DNA from: VMCP01 sp964415065
GTDB taxonomy: Bacteria; Bacteroidota; Bacteroidia; NS11-12g; UBA955
Direction: 5' to 3'
DNA length: 15,126 bases
Assembly (NCBI GenBank): GCA_964415065.1
Contig: CAYPYX010000055.1
Span: forward strand, 1-15,126
A program made the position numbers and the translations under genes. Within the stretch, counting starts at the first letter, position 1. The number at the start of each line of letters is the position of its first letter. The notes below the pieces were generated by a model, which was not told the DNA's origin, made no database searches, and saw only the letters and a list, made by a program, of their open reading frames with translations. Shown here piece after piece: positions 1-6,923 of the stretch.

Positions 1-21
1 TACAAACTCGATAGAATTCAT
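1..21 (-). CDS. Start of an unidentified gene, fourth in the lpx operon (partial)
   Basis: On the minus strand an ATG at 21-19 opens a frame that runs off the window edge after seven codons (M-N-S-I-E-F-V). It begins one base after the TAA stop of lpxA (25-23), so translation is probably coupled and the gene probably belongs to the same operon. Seven residues do not identify a product. The hydrophobic start would suit several families, including an ABC ATPase, but this is a guess. It does not look like elongation factor P, which follows lpxA in some flavobacteria. Confidence 0.5.
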
Positions 22-22
22 A

Positions 23-805
23 TTATTTGGTCAAATAACCCTTCATAACACCGCGGTCAGAATCTTGAATAAACGCTAATATTTCATCGCGTTCTGCGGT
101 GGGGACGAAAGAAGCTTCAATTAATTTTAACGCTTTGCTTGTATTAGAACTTTTAACAAACAAAGTGCGATAAATATCTTGAATTTCAGAGATCTTTTCA
201 TTAGAGAAGCCTCTTCTTCTTAAACCAATACTGTTAACACCTTCATAACTAAGTGGTTCACGAGCCGCTTTAGTATATGGAGGGACATCCTTACGAACCA
301 GAGAACCACCGCTAATCATGGTATGTCGACCAATTTTAACAAATTGATGAACCAATGCAGCACCACCAAGTATTGCCCATTCACCAATATGTACATGCCC
401 AGCTACCTGAACTGAGTTTGCCAAAATCGCATAATCTCCAACAACACAGTCATGAGCTAGATGCACATACGCCATTAACAATACGTTATTTCCCACTTTG
501 GTGTACCCAAGAGCTTTTGTCCCTTTATTGATGGTTACATATTCTCGAATGGTGGTATTATCCCCAATAATTGTTAAGGTTTCTTCACCATCAAATTTAA
601 GATCTTGAGGAATAGCTCCAATTGAAGCTCCGGGATAAATTTTACAATTTTTCCCTATTCGAGCACCTCTAAAAATAACAGCTCCTGACATTACATGTGT
701 ACCTTCTGCTATTTCAACATCTGCATGAATAGTAACAAAAGGATCAATTACCACATTATCTGCGATTTTTGCAGAAGGATGAACATATGCCAATGGTTGA
801 ATCAT
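23..805 (-). CDS. lpxA: Acyl-ACP--UDP-N-acetylglucosamine O-acyltransferase LpxA
   Basis: LpxA carries out the first step of lipid A synthesis in the cytoplasm, moving a 3-hydroxyacyl chain from acyl carrier protein to the 3-OH of UDP-GlcNAc. The 260-residue length is normal for the family. Residues 5-180 are a left-handed beta-helix of hexapeptide repeats and residues 185-260 form the helical C-terminal domain. The motif Y-V-H-L-A-H-D-C places the catalytic base at His118 (E. coli His125), with His115, His137 and His153 at other conserved active-site positions. The start is the ATG at 805-803, 12 bases after the lpxC-fabZ stop, which suits a shared transcript. By my ungapped alignment from memory, the chain-length ruler position (E. 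coli Gly173) is Leu169 here, hinting at an acyl preference different from E. coli. Identity is very secure. Confidence 0.97.
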   Translation of the reverse strand: MIQPLAYVHPSAKIADNVVIDPFVTIHADVEIAEGTHVMSGAVIFRGARIGKNCKIYPGASIGAIPQDLKFDGEETLTIIGDNTTIREYVTINKGTKALGYTKVGNNVLLMAYVHLAHDCVVGDYAILANSVQVAGHVHIGEWAILGGAALVHQFVKIGRHTMISGGSLVRKDVPPYTKAAREPLSYEGVNSIGLRRRGFSNEKISEIQDIYRTLFVKSSNTSKALKLIEASFVPTAERDEILAFIQDSDRGVMKGYLTK

Positions 806-817
806 CGTGTGTTTTTA

Positions 818-2227
818 TTAATTTATTTTAGCAATTTGTGCCATCAATTCAGATTCACAAACTAATTTATCGCCTACCCAAGCTCTACCTTTCATGATAC
901 AGATACCTCTTCTAACTGGTTCTGTTAATTCCAATTTCATTACCAATGTATCACCTGGAACTACTTTATCCTTAAAGCGAGTATTGTCTATTTTCAAAAA
1001 GTAAGTTCCATAATTTTCTGGATCTGGAACTGTACTTAACACTAAGATTCCACCGGTTTGAGCCATTGCTTCGATTTGCAATACACCGGGCATAATGGGA
1101 TCTCCTGGAAAATGTCCGTTAAAAAACCATTGGTCGTAAGTAATATTTTTAACTCCAACCACATGAGTTTCTCCAATTTCAATAATTTTATCAACTAATA
1201 AAAAAGGATGGGCATGTGGCAACAACTTCATTACTTCTTTTGTTGAATAAACAGGTTTAGTATTTGGATCGTAATGCGGGCGACCTTCTTGCTTTCTACG
1301 ATTTTCTGCTTTTATCACTTGCTTTATTTTTTTCGCGAATGCCACATTGGAAGCATGTCCCGGCCTAGCTGCCATAATTTGGCCGCGAATAGGCATACCC
1401 ACCAAAGCCAAATCCCCAATCATATCCAATAATTTATGTCTTGCAGGTTCATTATGAAAGCGCAGATCCAAATTATTTAGAATACCTTCTTTTTTAACCT
1501 CTACTTTATCTTTTTTAAAGACTTTAGCTAATCGATCTAGTTCATCTTGTGAAACCGCTTTATCTACAACAACAATGGCGTTATTTAAATCACCCCCTTT
1601 TATTAAATTATTTTGAAGTAGATACTCCAATTCATGTAAGAAACAGAATGTTCTGCAAGGCGCTATTTGCTCTTCAAAATCATTCATATTGGTCAATGCC
1701 GCGTGTTGAGTGCCTAAAACGGGGGAGTTGTAATCAACCATTACCGTAATTCTGTAATCGTTTACAGGCATAGCTATAATCTCTACATGATTATCCGGAT
1801 CCTGGAAATGAATGTTATATGGAATTTCAAAAACCTCACGATCTTCCTCTAATTCTTTCAAACCCGTGGCCTTGATAGTTCGTACGAACTCAATAGAACT
1901 TCCATCTAAAATCGGCATTTCTGGCCCATCAACCTGAATTAGTACATTATCTACCTCCGTAGCGACTAAGGCAGCTAACATATGTTCAACGGTTGAAATT
2001 TTAGCACCGTTTTTTTCTAAAGTGGTTCCTCGGCTGGTATCTGTAACTAAATCACAGTCGGCTTCAATAATTGGCTGGCCATCTAAATCAACACGTTGAA
2101 ATTTGTAACCGTGATTGTCAGATGCAGGCACAAGAGTCACCGTTACACTTTCTCCGGTATGTAAACCTACACCTGTAAAACTTATGGATTCGTTTAATGT
2201 TGTCTGTTTTTGATTAATCTTTCCCAT
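818..2227 (-). CDS. lpxC/fabZ: Fused UDP-3-O-acyl-GlcNAc deacetylase (LpxC) and 3-hydroxyacyl-ACP dehydratase (FabZ)
   Basis: This is a 469-residue bifunctional protein. Residues 1 to about 305 are LpxC, the zinc enzyme that removes acetate from UDP-3-O-acyl-GlcNAc and is the committed step of lipid A synthesis. Zinc ligands are His82 (in V-E-H-M-L-A-A-L), His264 and Asp268 (in R-H-K-L-L-D-M-I-G-D-L); Glu81 is the catalytic acid/base candidate and His291 lies in the P-G-H-A-S-N motif. After a charged linker (about 305-330), residues 330-469 are FabZ, which dehydrates 3-hydroxyacyl-ACP in fatty acid elongation. It carries L-P-H-A-H-P-F-L-L-V-D, the catalytic His372 (G-H-F-P-G-D-P) and Glu386 (Q-I-E-A-M-A-Q). 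Both halves look intact. Such fusions are known in Bacteroidota, and both enzymes act at 3-hydroxyacyl-ACP, where lipid A and phospholipid synthesis diverge. The ATG at 2227-2225 overlaps the end of lpxD by 14 bases, implying translational coupling. Confidence 0.97.
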   Translation of the reverse strand: MGKINQKQTTLNESISFTGVGLHTGESVTVTLVPASDNHGYKFQRVDLDGQPIIEADCDLVTDTSRGTTLEKNGAKISTVEHMLAALVATEVDNVLIQVDGPEMPILDGSSIEFVRTIKATGLKELEEDREVFEIPYNIHFQDPDNHVEIIAMPVNDYRITVMVDYNSPVLGTQHAALTNMNDFEEQIAPCRTFCFLHELEYLLQNNLIKGGDLNNAIVVVDKAVSQDELDRLAKVFKKDKVEVKKEGILNNLDLRFHNEPARHKLLDMIGDLALVGMPIRGQIMAARPGHASNVAFAKKIKQVIKAENRRKQEGRPHYDPNTKPVYSTKEVMKLLPHAHPFLLVDKIIEIGETHVVGVKNITYDQWFFNGHFPGDPIMPGVLQIEAMAQTGGILVLSTVPDPENYGTYFLKIDNTRFKDKVVPGDTLVMKLELTEPVRRGICIMKGRAWVGDKLVCESELMAQIAKIN

Positions 2228-3263
2228 GGGACTTTAAGCGTTCTATTTCCGTTTGTAGTTCTTTCAATTGTTTTAATATGTTAGGAATTTTTTGCATTCC
2301 AACAACACCGCGAAGATACGAATTAACATCCATTGCCGGAGTTCCAGTCATTTTCTGACCTGTTTTTAATACACTTCCGGTAATACCAGATTGTCCACCA
2401 AATTGATTTCCTGAGGCAATTTCAATGTGACCAGCAATTCCAACTTGTCCACCAAAAACACAATGATCTCCGATTTTTGTACTACCTGCAACACCAGTTT
2501 GGCTTGCAATTACTGTATGTTTACCCACTTCAACATTATGGGCAATTTGAACCATATTATCTAATTTAGTTCCTTCTTTAATTATGGTAGAACCCATGGT
2601 TGCTCGGTCGATACAACAATTGGCACCAATTTCTACAAAATCTTCAATCACCACATTACCCACTTGAGGAATTTTTTCATAACGACCATTTATTGGCGCA
2701 AATCCAAAACCATCACTACCAATAATACTACCGGCATGGGCTGTGAAATTTTTACCAATTCGAGCTCCCGGATAAATTACCACATTGGGAAACAAAACCG
2801 CATTTTCACCAATAATACAATCATCCATGATTTTTACACCTGAATGAATTTGACAGTTATTTCCAATAATTGTTCCTTCTCCTATACTAACAAAGTCACC
2901 TACATATACCGATTCACCAATTGTAGCAGTATTGTTTATAAAGGATTTATCGGATATACCCGATTTTAATTTATTCGGGTTAAAATACCGCGATAGAATT
3001 ACACAAAATGCGAAATATGGGTTCTCATGAAAAATAAGAGCGGGATGTTTATCAGTGGTTGGAACAAAATCTTTAGGTACAAAAACTGCGGAACATTCTG
3101 TAGAATAAAGTTGTTTTTCGTATTTGGGATTGGAGAAAAAACCCAAACTTCCGGAAGTACCATCCTCCAATTTTGAAACCTTTGATATACTGATATTTTC
3201 GCTTTCGGGGGATATTTTCCCGCCTGTTATTTTAGCAATTTCAGATACACTTATTGAAAACAT
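2214..3263 (-). CDS. lpxD: UDP-3-O-(3-hydroxyacyl)glucosamine N-acyltransferase LpxD
   Basis: LpxD adds the second (N-linked) 3-hydroxyacyl chain to UDP-3-O-acylglucosamine, the third step of lipid A synthesis. From the chosen start the protein has 349 residues, normal for the family: an N-terminal uridine-binding domain (about 1-100), a hexapeptide beta-helix (about 105-310) and a C-terminal helical end with K-Q-L-K-E-L-Q-T-E-I-E-R-L. The motif Q-I-A-H-N-V gives catalytic His242 (E. coli His239), and His279 lies in G-H-I-E-I. I chose the ATG at 3263-3261 (M-F-S-I-S-V-S-E-I-A) because it matches the usual N terminus; an in-frame TTG at 3272-3270 would add only three residues. It is the first gene of the lpx operon and is divergent from the POT transporter gene at 3382. 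Confidence 0.95.
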   Translation of the reverse strand: MFSISVSEIAKITGGKISPESENISISKVSKLEDGTSGSLGFFSNPKYEKQLYSTECSAVFVPKDFVPTTDKHPALIFHENPYFAFCVILSRYFNPNKLKSGISDKSFINNTATIGESVYVGDFVSIGEGTIIGNNCQIHSGVKIMDDCIIGENAVLFPNVVIYPGARIGKNFTAHAGSIIGSDGFGFAPINGRYEKIPQVGNVVIEDFVEIGANCCIDRATMGSTIIKEGTKLDNMVQIAHNVEVGKHTVIASQTGVAGSTKIGDHCVFGGQVGIAGHIEIASGNQFGGQSGITGSVLKTGQKMTGTPAMDVNSYLRGVVGMQKIPNILKQLKELQTEIERLKSHGKD

Positions 3264-3301
3264 TGCTCGCAATTTAATTCAAATCCGCTGAATACCGTGT
3301 A

Positions 3302-3335
3302 TAAAGATATTTTTTTCAATTAGTGTATTTCCCAA
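3302..3335 (-). promoter_or_regulatory. Candidate promoter of the lpx operon
   Basis: On the minus strand a TTG (complement of 3333-3335) is followed after 23 bases by TATCTTTA (complement of 3302-3309), one mismatch from the Bacteroidota -7 consensus TAnnTTTG. The spacing is at the upper end of the range reported for Flavobacterium. Transcription would start near 3295, about 30 bases upstream of the lpxD ATG. This is a pattern match only. I found no equally good match for the divergent transporter at 3382. Confidence 0.35.
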
Positions 3336-3381
3336 TTTCTATCTATTTTAGCCGAATTAAATTTATTATTAATCTTATAAA

Positions 3382-4782
3382 ATGACTACAGCAACTACTC
3401 AACAAGCCAACGGACACCCAAAAGGGTTATATCTGTTGTTTGCCACGGAAATGTGGGAGCGTTTCAGCTATTATGGAATGCGCGGATTGTTAATGCTTTA
3501 CATGACGAAATCTGCCATTGAAGGAGGTTTAGGTTTCTCCGACGACAATGCAGGTTTAATTTATGGAATTTACACCGGTTTGGTTTATTTGACACCCATT
3601 TTTGGAGGTTGGTTAGCTGACAATTATTTGGGTCAAAGAAAATCCATCACCATTGGTGGTATTACCATGGCAATTGGACAATTTTGCTTATTCGCTTCTA
3701 GCGCCGAATCTATGGCCATGTTCTACTTGGGACTGTTGTTACTGATTTTAGGAAATGGTTTCTTTAAACCCAACATCAGTACTGTTGTAGGTCAATTGTA
3801 TCCAGAAGGCGACAAACGCAAAGATGCAGCATTCACCATTTTTTATATGGGTATCAATTTAGGTGCGTTTTTAGCACCATTGGTTTGTGGATTTTTAGCT
3901 GAAGATTACTTTGCCGTGAAAAATCCAGATGGACAAGTACTTAGTTACGGTTTCGGATATGGATTCCTTGCAGCAGGTATCGGTATGATTTTAGGACAAT
4001 TATTGTTTAATAGTCAGGCGAAAAATATGCTAGGTGATTTAGGCATGGTACCTGGTGCTAAACAGCAAAAAGAATCACAATCTTCTAATGAACCATTAAC
4101 CGCGGCAGAAAAAAGTCGTTTAAGCGTAATTATTATTATGATGTTATTCAACATCTTCTTCTGGGCTGGGTTCGAACAAGCGGGTAGTTCAATCAGTTTA
4201 TATACCGATAGATATATTAACAGAGATGTTACCATGTTTGGAATGATGGATGAAGCTTGGACGATTCCAACCTCATGGTTCCAATCAGTAAATCCTTTAT
4301 TTATTGTATTACTTGGACCGATTTTTACATTCTTGTGGACTCGTTTAAGTGCGAAAGACAAAGAGCCTAACTCCATCATAAAAATGGGATTGGGTATGAT
4401 TTTGTTGGGTGTAGGTTTCTTTATGATGATTGGTGCAGCCATGGAACGTGGTGGTGAAAATGCAGATGCGACAGTAAAAGCCAATTTGATGTGGTTGGTT
4501 GGTACTTATCTCATTCACACTATGGGTGAATTATGTTTGTCGCCAGTAGGTTTGAGTCTTGTAACTAAATTAGCACCGGTAAAATTGGGTTCATTGATGA
4601 TGGGAGTGTGGTTCTTGAGTAGTTTTGTCGCTAATTTCTTGTCAGGATATTTAGTTCAATTCTTCGGAAAACTAGGAGCCATGAACATCTTTGCAATGAT
4701 TGCTGGTATAGTTATTGCCCTAGGTTTGATTGTGCTTATGCTTAATAAAAAATTACTCGGTATGATGCATGGAGTTAAATAA
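3382..4782 (+). CDS. POT/PTR2-family proton-dependent oligopeptide transporter, 12-segment form
   Basis: This inner-membrane transporter of the major facilitator superfamily is predicted to import di- and tripeptides with protons. The POT signatures are present: E-x-x-E-R-F at 23-28 followed by Y-Y at 30-31; G-N-G-F-F-K-P-N with Lys129 on helix 4; F-Y-M-G-I-N-L-G-A-F at 154-163; F-E-Q-A-G-S-S with Glu265 on helix 7; and G-E-L-C-L-S-P-V-G-L-S with Glu382 on helix 10. I count six hydrophobic segments before residue 210 and six after 246. The linker between them (about 211-245) is short and polar, too short for the two extra helices (HA, HB) found in most bacterial members. Total length is 466 residues. 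A strong terminator follows, and a paralogue lies downstream. Substrate range cannot be read from sequence. Confidence 0.92.
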   Translation: MTTATTQQANGHPKGLYLLFATEMWERFSYYGMRGLLMLYMTKSAIEGGLGFSDDNAGLIYGIYTGLVYLTPIFGGWLADNYLGQRKSITIGGITMAIGQFCLFASSAESMAMFYLGLLLLILGNGFFKPNISTVVGQLYPEGDKRKDAAFTIFYMGINLGAFLAPLVCGFLAEDYFAVKNPDGQVLSYGFGYGFLAAGIGMILGQLLFNSQAKNMLGDLGMVPGAKQQKESQSSNEPLTAAEKSRLSVIIIMMLFNIFFWAGFEQAGSSISLYTDRYINRDVTMFGMMDEAWTIPTSWFQSVNPLFIVLLGPIFTFLWTRLSAKDKEPNSIIKMGLGMILLGVGFFMMIGAAMERGGENADATVKANLMWLVGTYLIHTMGELCLSPVGLSLVTKLAPVKLGSLMMGVWFLSSFVANFLSGYLVQFFGKLGAMNIFAMIAGIVIALGLIVLMLNKKLLGMMHGVK

Positions 4783-4820
4783 CTCTATCGCAAATTAACA
4801 ATAAAGACAATGTTACATGA

Positions 4821-4852
4821 CGGCTACTTCTCAGGAGGTAGCCGTTTTTTTT
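4821..4852 (+). terminator. Intrinsic terminator after the first POT transporter
   Basis: A hairpin with the perfect 7-bp stem CGGCTAC/GTAGCCG (4821-4844) extends inward by about three more pairs to a four-base loop and is followed directly by eight T residues (4845-4852). It begins 38 bases after the transporter stop. This is a textbook rho-independent terminator for plus-strand transcription and makes the two POT genes separate transcription units. Confidence 0.9.
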
Positions 4853-4897
4853 ATTAACCGAATGGCAAGAATTTATTAGCATTTATTTTGTTATCGG

Positions 4898-4929
4898 TTG
4901 GGTATTCAGAAATAACTTAAATAGATTTG
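4898..4929 (+). promoter_or_regulatory. Candidate promoter of the second POT transporter
   Basis: TTG at 4898-4900 and TAGATTTG at 4922-4929, an exact match to TAnnTTTG, are separated by 21 bases, within the 17-23 range known for Flavobacterium promoters. It lies downstream of the intrinsic terminator and upstream of the ATG at 4946. Transcription would start near 4934-4936 and leave a leader of only about 10-12 bases, with no Shine-Dalgarno sequence, as is common in this phylum. Confidence 0.5.
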
Positions 4930-4945
4930 TTGAAACTGAATTAAT

Positions 4946-6571
4946 ATGAGCAAACTAAAACATCCCAAAGCATTGAATTATTTGTTTTTTACAGAAATGT
5001 GGGAGCGATTTGGGTATTATTTAATGATTGGTATCTTCACACTCTATTTAAAAGACGTAAAAAGCGGATTTTCCATGACTGAGGAAGAAGCCTCCGATTT
5101 ATATGGAACTTTTATCGCTTTTGTATTTCTTACTCCTTTCATTGGTGGCTTGTTAGCTGACCGAGTTTTGGGCTATCGTAAATCCATTATCATTGGTGGC
5201 ATATTGATGGGCGTGGGATATACATTAATGTCGATTCATAATTTAACCATGTTGTATATCTCTATGACATTAATTGTGTTAGGAAATGGATTTTTCAAAC
5301 CCAACATTTCTACTTTGCTTGGCAATGTTTACAACGACGAAAAATACAAAGGATTAAAAGATGCCGGATACAATATTTTTTACATGGGTATCAATGTAGG
5401 GGCATTCATTTGTAATTTTTTCGGGGCTGTTTTGTATAACATTATGGGTTGGGGAGCTGCATTCATAGCAGCTGGAATCGGCATGTTCATTGGTGTACTG
5501 ATATTTTTGATTGGAACCAAAAACTACAAACATGCAGATGTAATTAAACCTACAAATTCCAACGATATGCCCTTGATGCGAATTCTTTCCATCATATTAT
5601 TACCATCCGTTATTTTTGGATTAATTGGATTCAATTTACCTGAACCTATAATTGGATCACATACGACAGATGCATTTCTATTTGGTTGTATACCTGTGGT
5701 TTTCTTTTATGTAAATCTGTACGTTCGATCACCCAAGGAAGAAAAGAGTCAAATAGGAGCAATGTTAACCATTTTTGCTGTAGTAGTGGCTTTCTGGGCT
5801 GTATTTAAACAAAATGGATCTACTTTAAATACATGGGCGGATCGATATACCGACCGGGAAGTTCCATCTGCTATGGTATCAACGGTAAAATCCATAAAAC
5901 TTGCAGAAGAAATAACCTACAAAAAAGATTCAGTTCCTCTTTTGGATAATAAATTTCGTGTTATTCAAAAAGGAAAGAAAGTATACGATTATCCTAATTA
6001 TTTTAAAAACACAGATTCGAGTTATCGTTCTCAACTTTCGGAAGGCCAAACTATTTATGCATTTAACACCAATTTATTTCAATCGGTAAATCCATTTTGG
6101 GTGGTCTTACTAACTCCATTAGTAGTGGCTTTTTTTACCTGGTTAACATCCAAAGGAATCATGGTATCGACGCCCTCTAAAATTGCATGGGGATTATTTA
6201 TTTCTGCATTATCCTGCTTGGTTATGGTAGGTGCTGTTTATGCATCTCAAAACGGAATGCTTAAATCTTCTCCATGGTGGTTTATTTCATCGTATGCGGT
6301 AATTACAATTGGGGAATTGTTTTTGAGTCCTATGGGATTATCTCTTGTATCTAAATTAAGTCCAGCAAGACTGACTTCTCTTATGATGGGAGGATGGTTT
6401 TTAGCTACTTCAATTGGTAATAAATTATCGGGTGTATTAAGTTCTTTATGGGATACTTACGACAATAAAGCTAATTTCTTTTGGGTAAACACTTTATTGT
6501 TGGGATTGGCGGCATTAGTATTGTTTGCTATGTTGAAAAATTTGAACAAAACCTTCAAACAGCACGCTTAA
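4946..6571 (+). CDS. POT/PTR2-family oligopeptide transporter, 14-segment form with a long helix 7-8 loop
   Basis: This second predicted peptide transporter (541 residues) is in the inner membrane. It keeps E-x-x-E-R-F at 17-22 with Y-Y at 24-25, G-N-G-F-F-K-P-N with Lys118, F-Y-M-G-I-N-V-G-A-F at 145-154 and G-E-L-F-L-S-P-M-G-L-S with Glu457. Unlike its neighbour it has two further hydrophobic segments between helices 6 and 7 (about 211-229 and 242-260), as in typical 14-helix bacterial POTs. It also has a polar loop of about 75 residues (304-378) between helices 7 and 8, probably periplasmic, where the neighbour has about 20. On helix 7 the usual acidic residue of the F-E-Q-x-G-S motif is Lys288 (F-K-Q-N-G-S-T). 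The last three codons and the stop lie inside the first copy of a tandem repeat. Family membership is secure; substrate and proton coupling are open. Confidence 0.92.
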   Translation: MSKLKHPKALNYLFFTEMWERFGYYLMIGIFTLYLKDVKSGFSMTEEEASDLYGTFIAFVFLTPFIGGLLADRVLGYRKSIIIGGILMGVGYTLMSIHNLTMLYISMTLIVLGNGFFKPNISTLLGNVYNDEKYKGLKDAGYNIFYMGINVGAFICNFFGAVLYNIMGWGAAFIAAGIGMFIGVLIFLIGTKNYKHADVIKPTNSNDMPLMRILSIILLPSVIFGLIGFNLPEPIIGSHTTDAFLFGCIPVVFFYVNLYVRSPKEEKSQIGAMLTIFAVVVAFWAVFKQNGSTLNTWADRYTDREVPSAMVSTVKSIKLAEEITYKKDSVPLLDNKFRVIQKGKKVYDYPNYFKNTDSSYRSQLSEGQTIYAFNTNLFQSVNPFWVVLLTPLVVAFFTWLTSKGIMVSTPSKIAWGLFISALSCLVMVGAVYASQNGMLKSSPWWFISSYAVITIGELFLSPMGLSLVSKLSPARLTSLMMGGWFLATSIGNKLSGVLSSLWDTYDNKANFFWVNTLLLGLAALVLFAMLKNLNKTFKQHA

Positions 6572-6699
6572 TTGGAAATTTTCAGCATTTCTGAATGGTT
6601 GATATAATAATTAAGCCAGAATATTAATTCAGCGCGCTTAACTGAAATTTCAGCATTTCTGAACAGTTGATATAATAATTAAGCCAGAATATTAATTCA
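6560..6699 (+). repeat. Structured ~69 bp tandem repeat, two full copies and the start of a third
   Basis: Copy 1 is 6560-6629 (70 bp) and copy 2 is 6630-6697 (68 bp); bases 6698-6699 (CA) begin a third copy that runs into the N gap. The second half of each copy (GATATAATAATTAAGCCAGA and the following bases) is identical, while the first half differs at several positions. Each copy contains an inner hairpin (TTCAG, loop CATTT, CTGAA) enclosed by an outer 5-bp stem, and GCTTAA/TTAAGC arms flank the whole. Copy 1 includes the transporter's last codons and its TAA stop, so the repeat forms the end of that transcript. There is no strong T tract, so I do not call it a terminator. No coding potential is visible. 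Confidence 0.88.
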
Positions 6700-6799
6700 N
6701 NNNNNNNNNNNNNNNNNNNNNNNNNNNNNNNNNNNNNNNNNNNNNNNNNNNNNNNNNNNNNNNNNNNNNNNNNNNNNNNNNNNNNNNNNNNNNNNNNNN
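6700..6799. other. Assembly gap of 100 N
   Basis: Exactly 100 unresolved bases, the usual placeholder for a scaffold join of unknown length. The gap starts two bases into a third copy of the tandem repeat. The first bases after it (TTAATTGAA at 6800-6808) match the corresponding part of the repeat (TTAAYTGRAA), so the gap probably lies within, and was caused by, the repeat array. Any reading frame across the N run is meaningless. Confidence 0.95.
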
Positions 6800-6923
6800 T
6801 TAATTGAACCAAGGATCAAATTGTATTGAATGATTCATTCTATACTCCTAATTATGAAAAAATGCGATTGAAGCGAAACGCAAATAACTTAATCTAAATA
6901 TTTAAGTAATGCGCTATAACTAA
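6800..6923. other. Non-coding stretch after the gap; weak terminator-like element for the kinase gene
   Basis: No gene is visible. Read on the minus strand, downstream of the kinase stop, TGCG/CGCA arms (6879-6882 and 6863-6866) followed by six T residues (complement of 6857-6862) could form a weak terminator, but the stem is only 4 bp with a 12-base loop. A 13-base perfect dyad (GAATGATTCATTC, 6828-6840) has no T tract on either side. Confidence 0.3.

Noticed and set aside
1549..1749. A 66-residue plus-strand frame inside lpxC-fabZ
   Set aside because: Antisense shadow of a conserved gene, with no recognisable protein features.
818..2227. The lpxC-fabZ fusion as a novel gene fusion
   Set aside because: This fusion is well known in Bacteroidota, so it is described as a feature but not claimed as new.
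4014..4484. A 156-residue minus-strand frame inside the first POT gene
   Set aside because: It lies wholly opposite a well-supported transporter gene, its sequence resembles no family I know, and it has no promoter or neighbour support.
6624..6812. A 62-residue minus-strand frame across the N run
   Set aside because: More than half of it is unresolved bases and the rest is the tandem repeat; it is not a gene.
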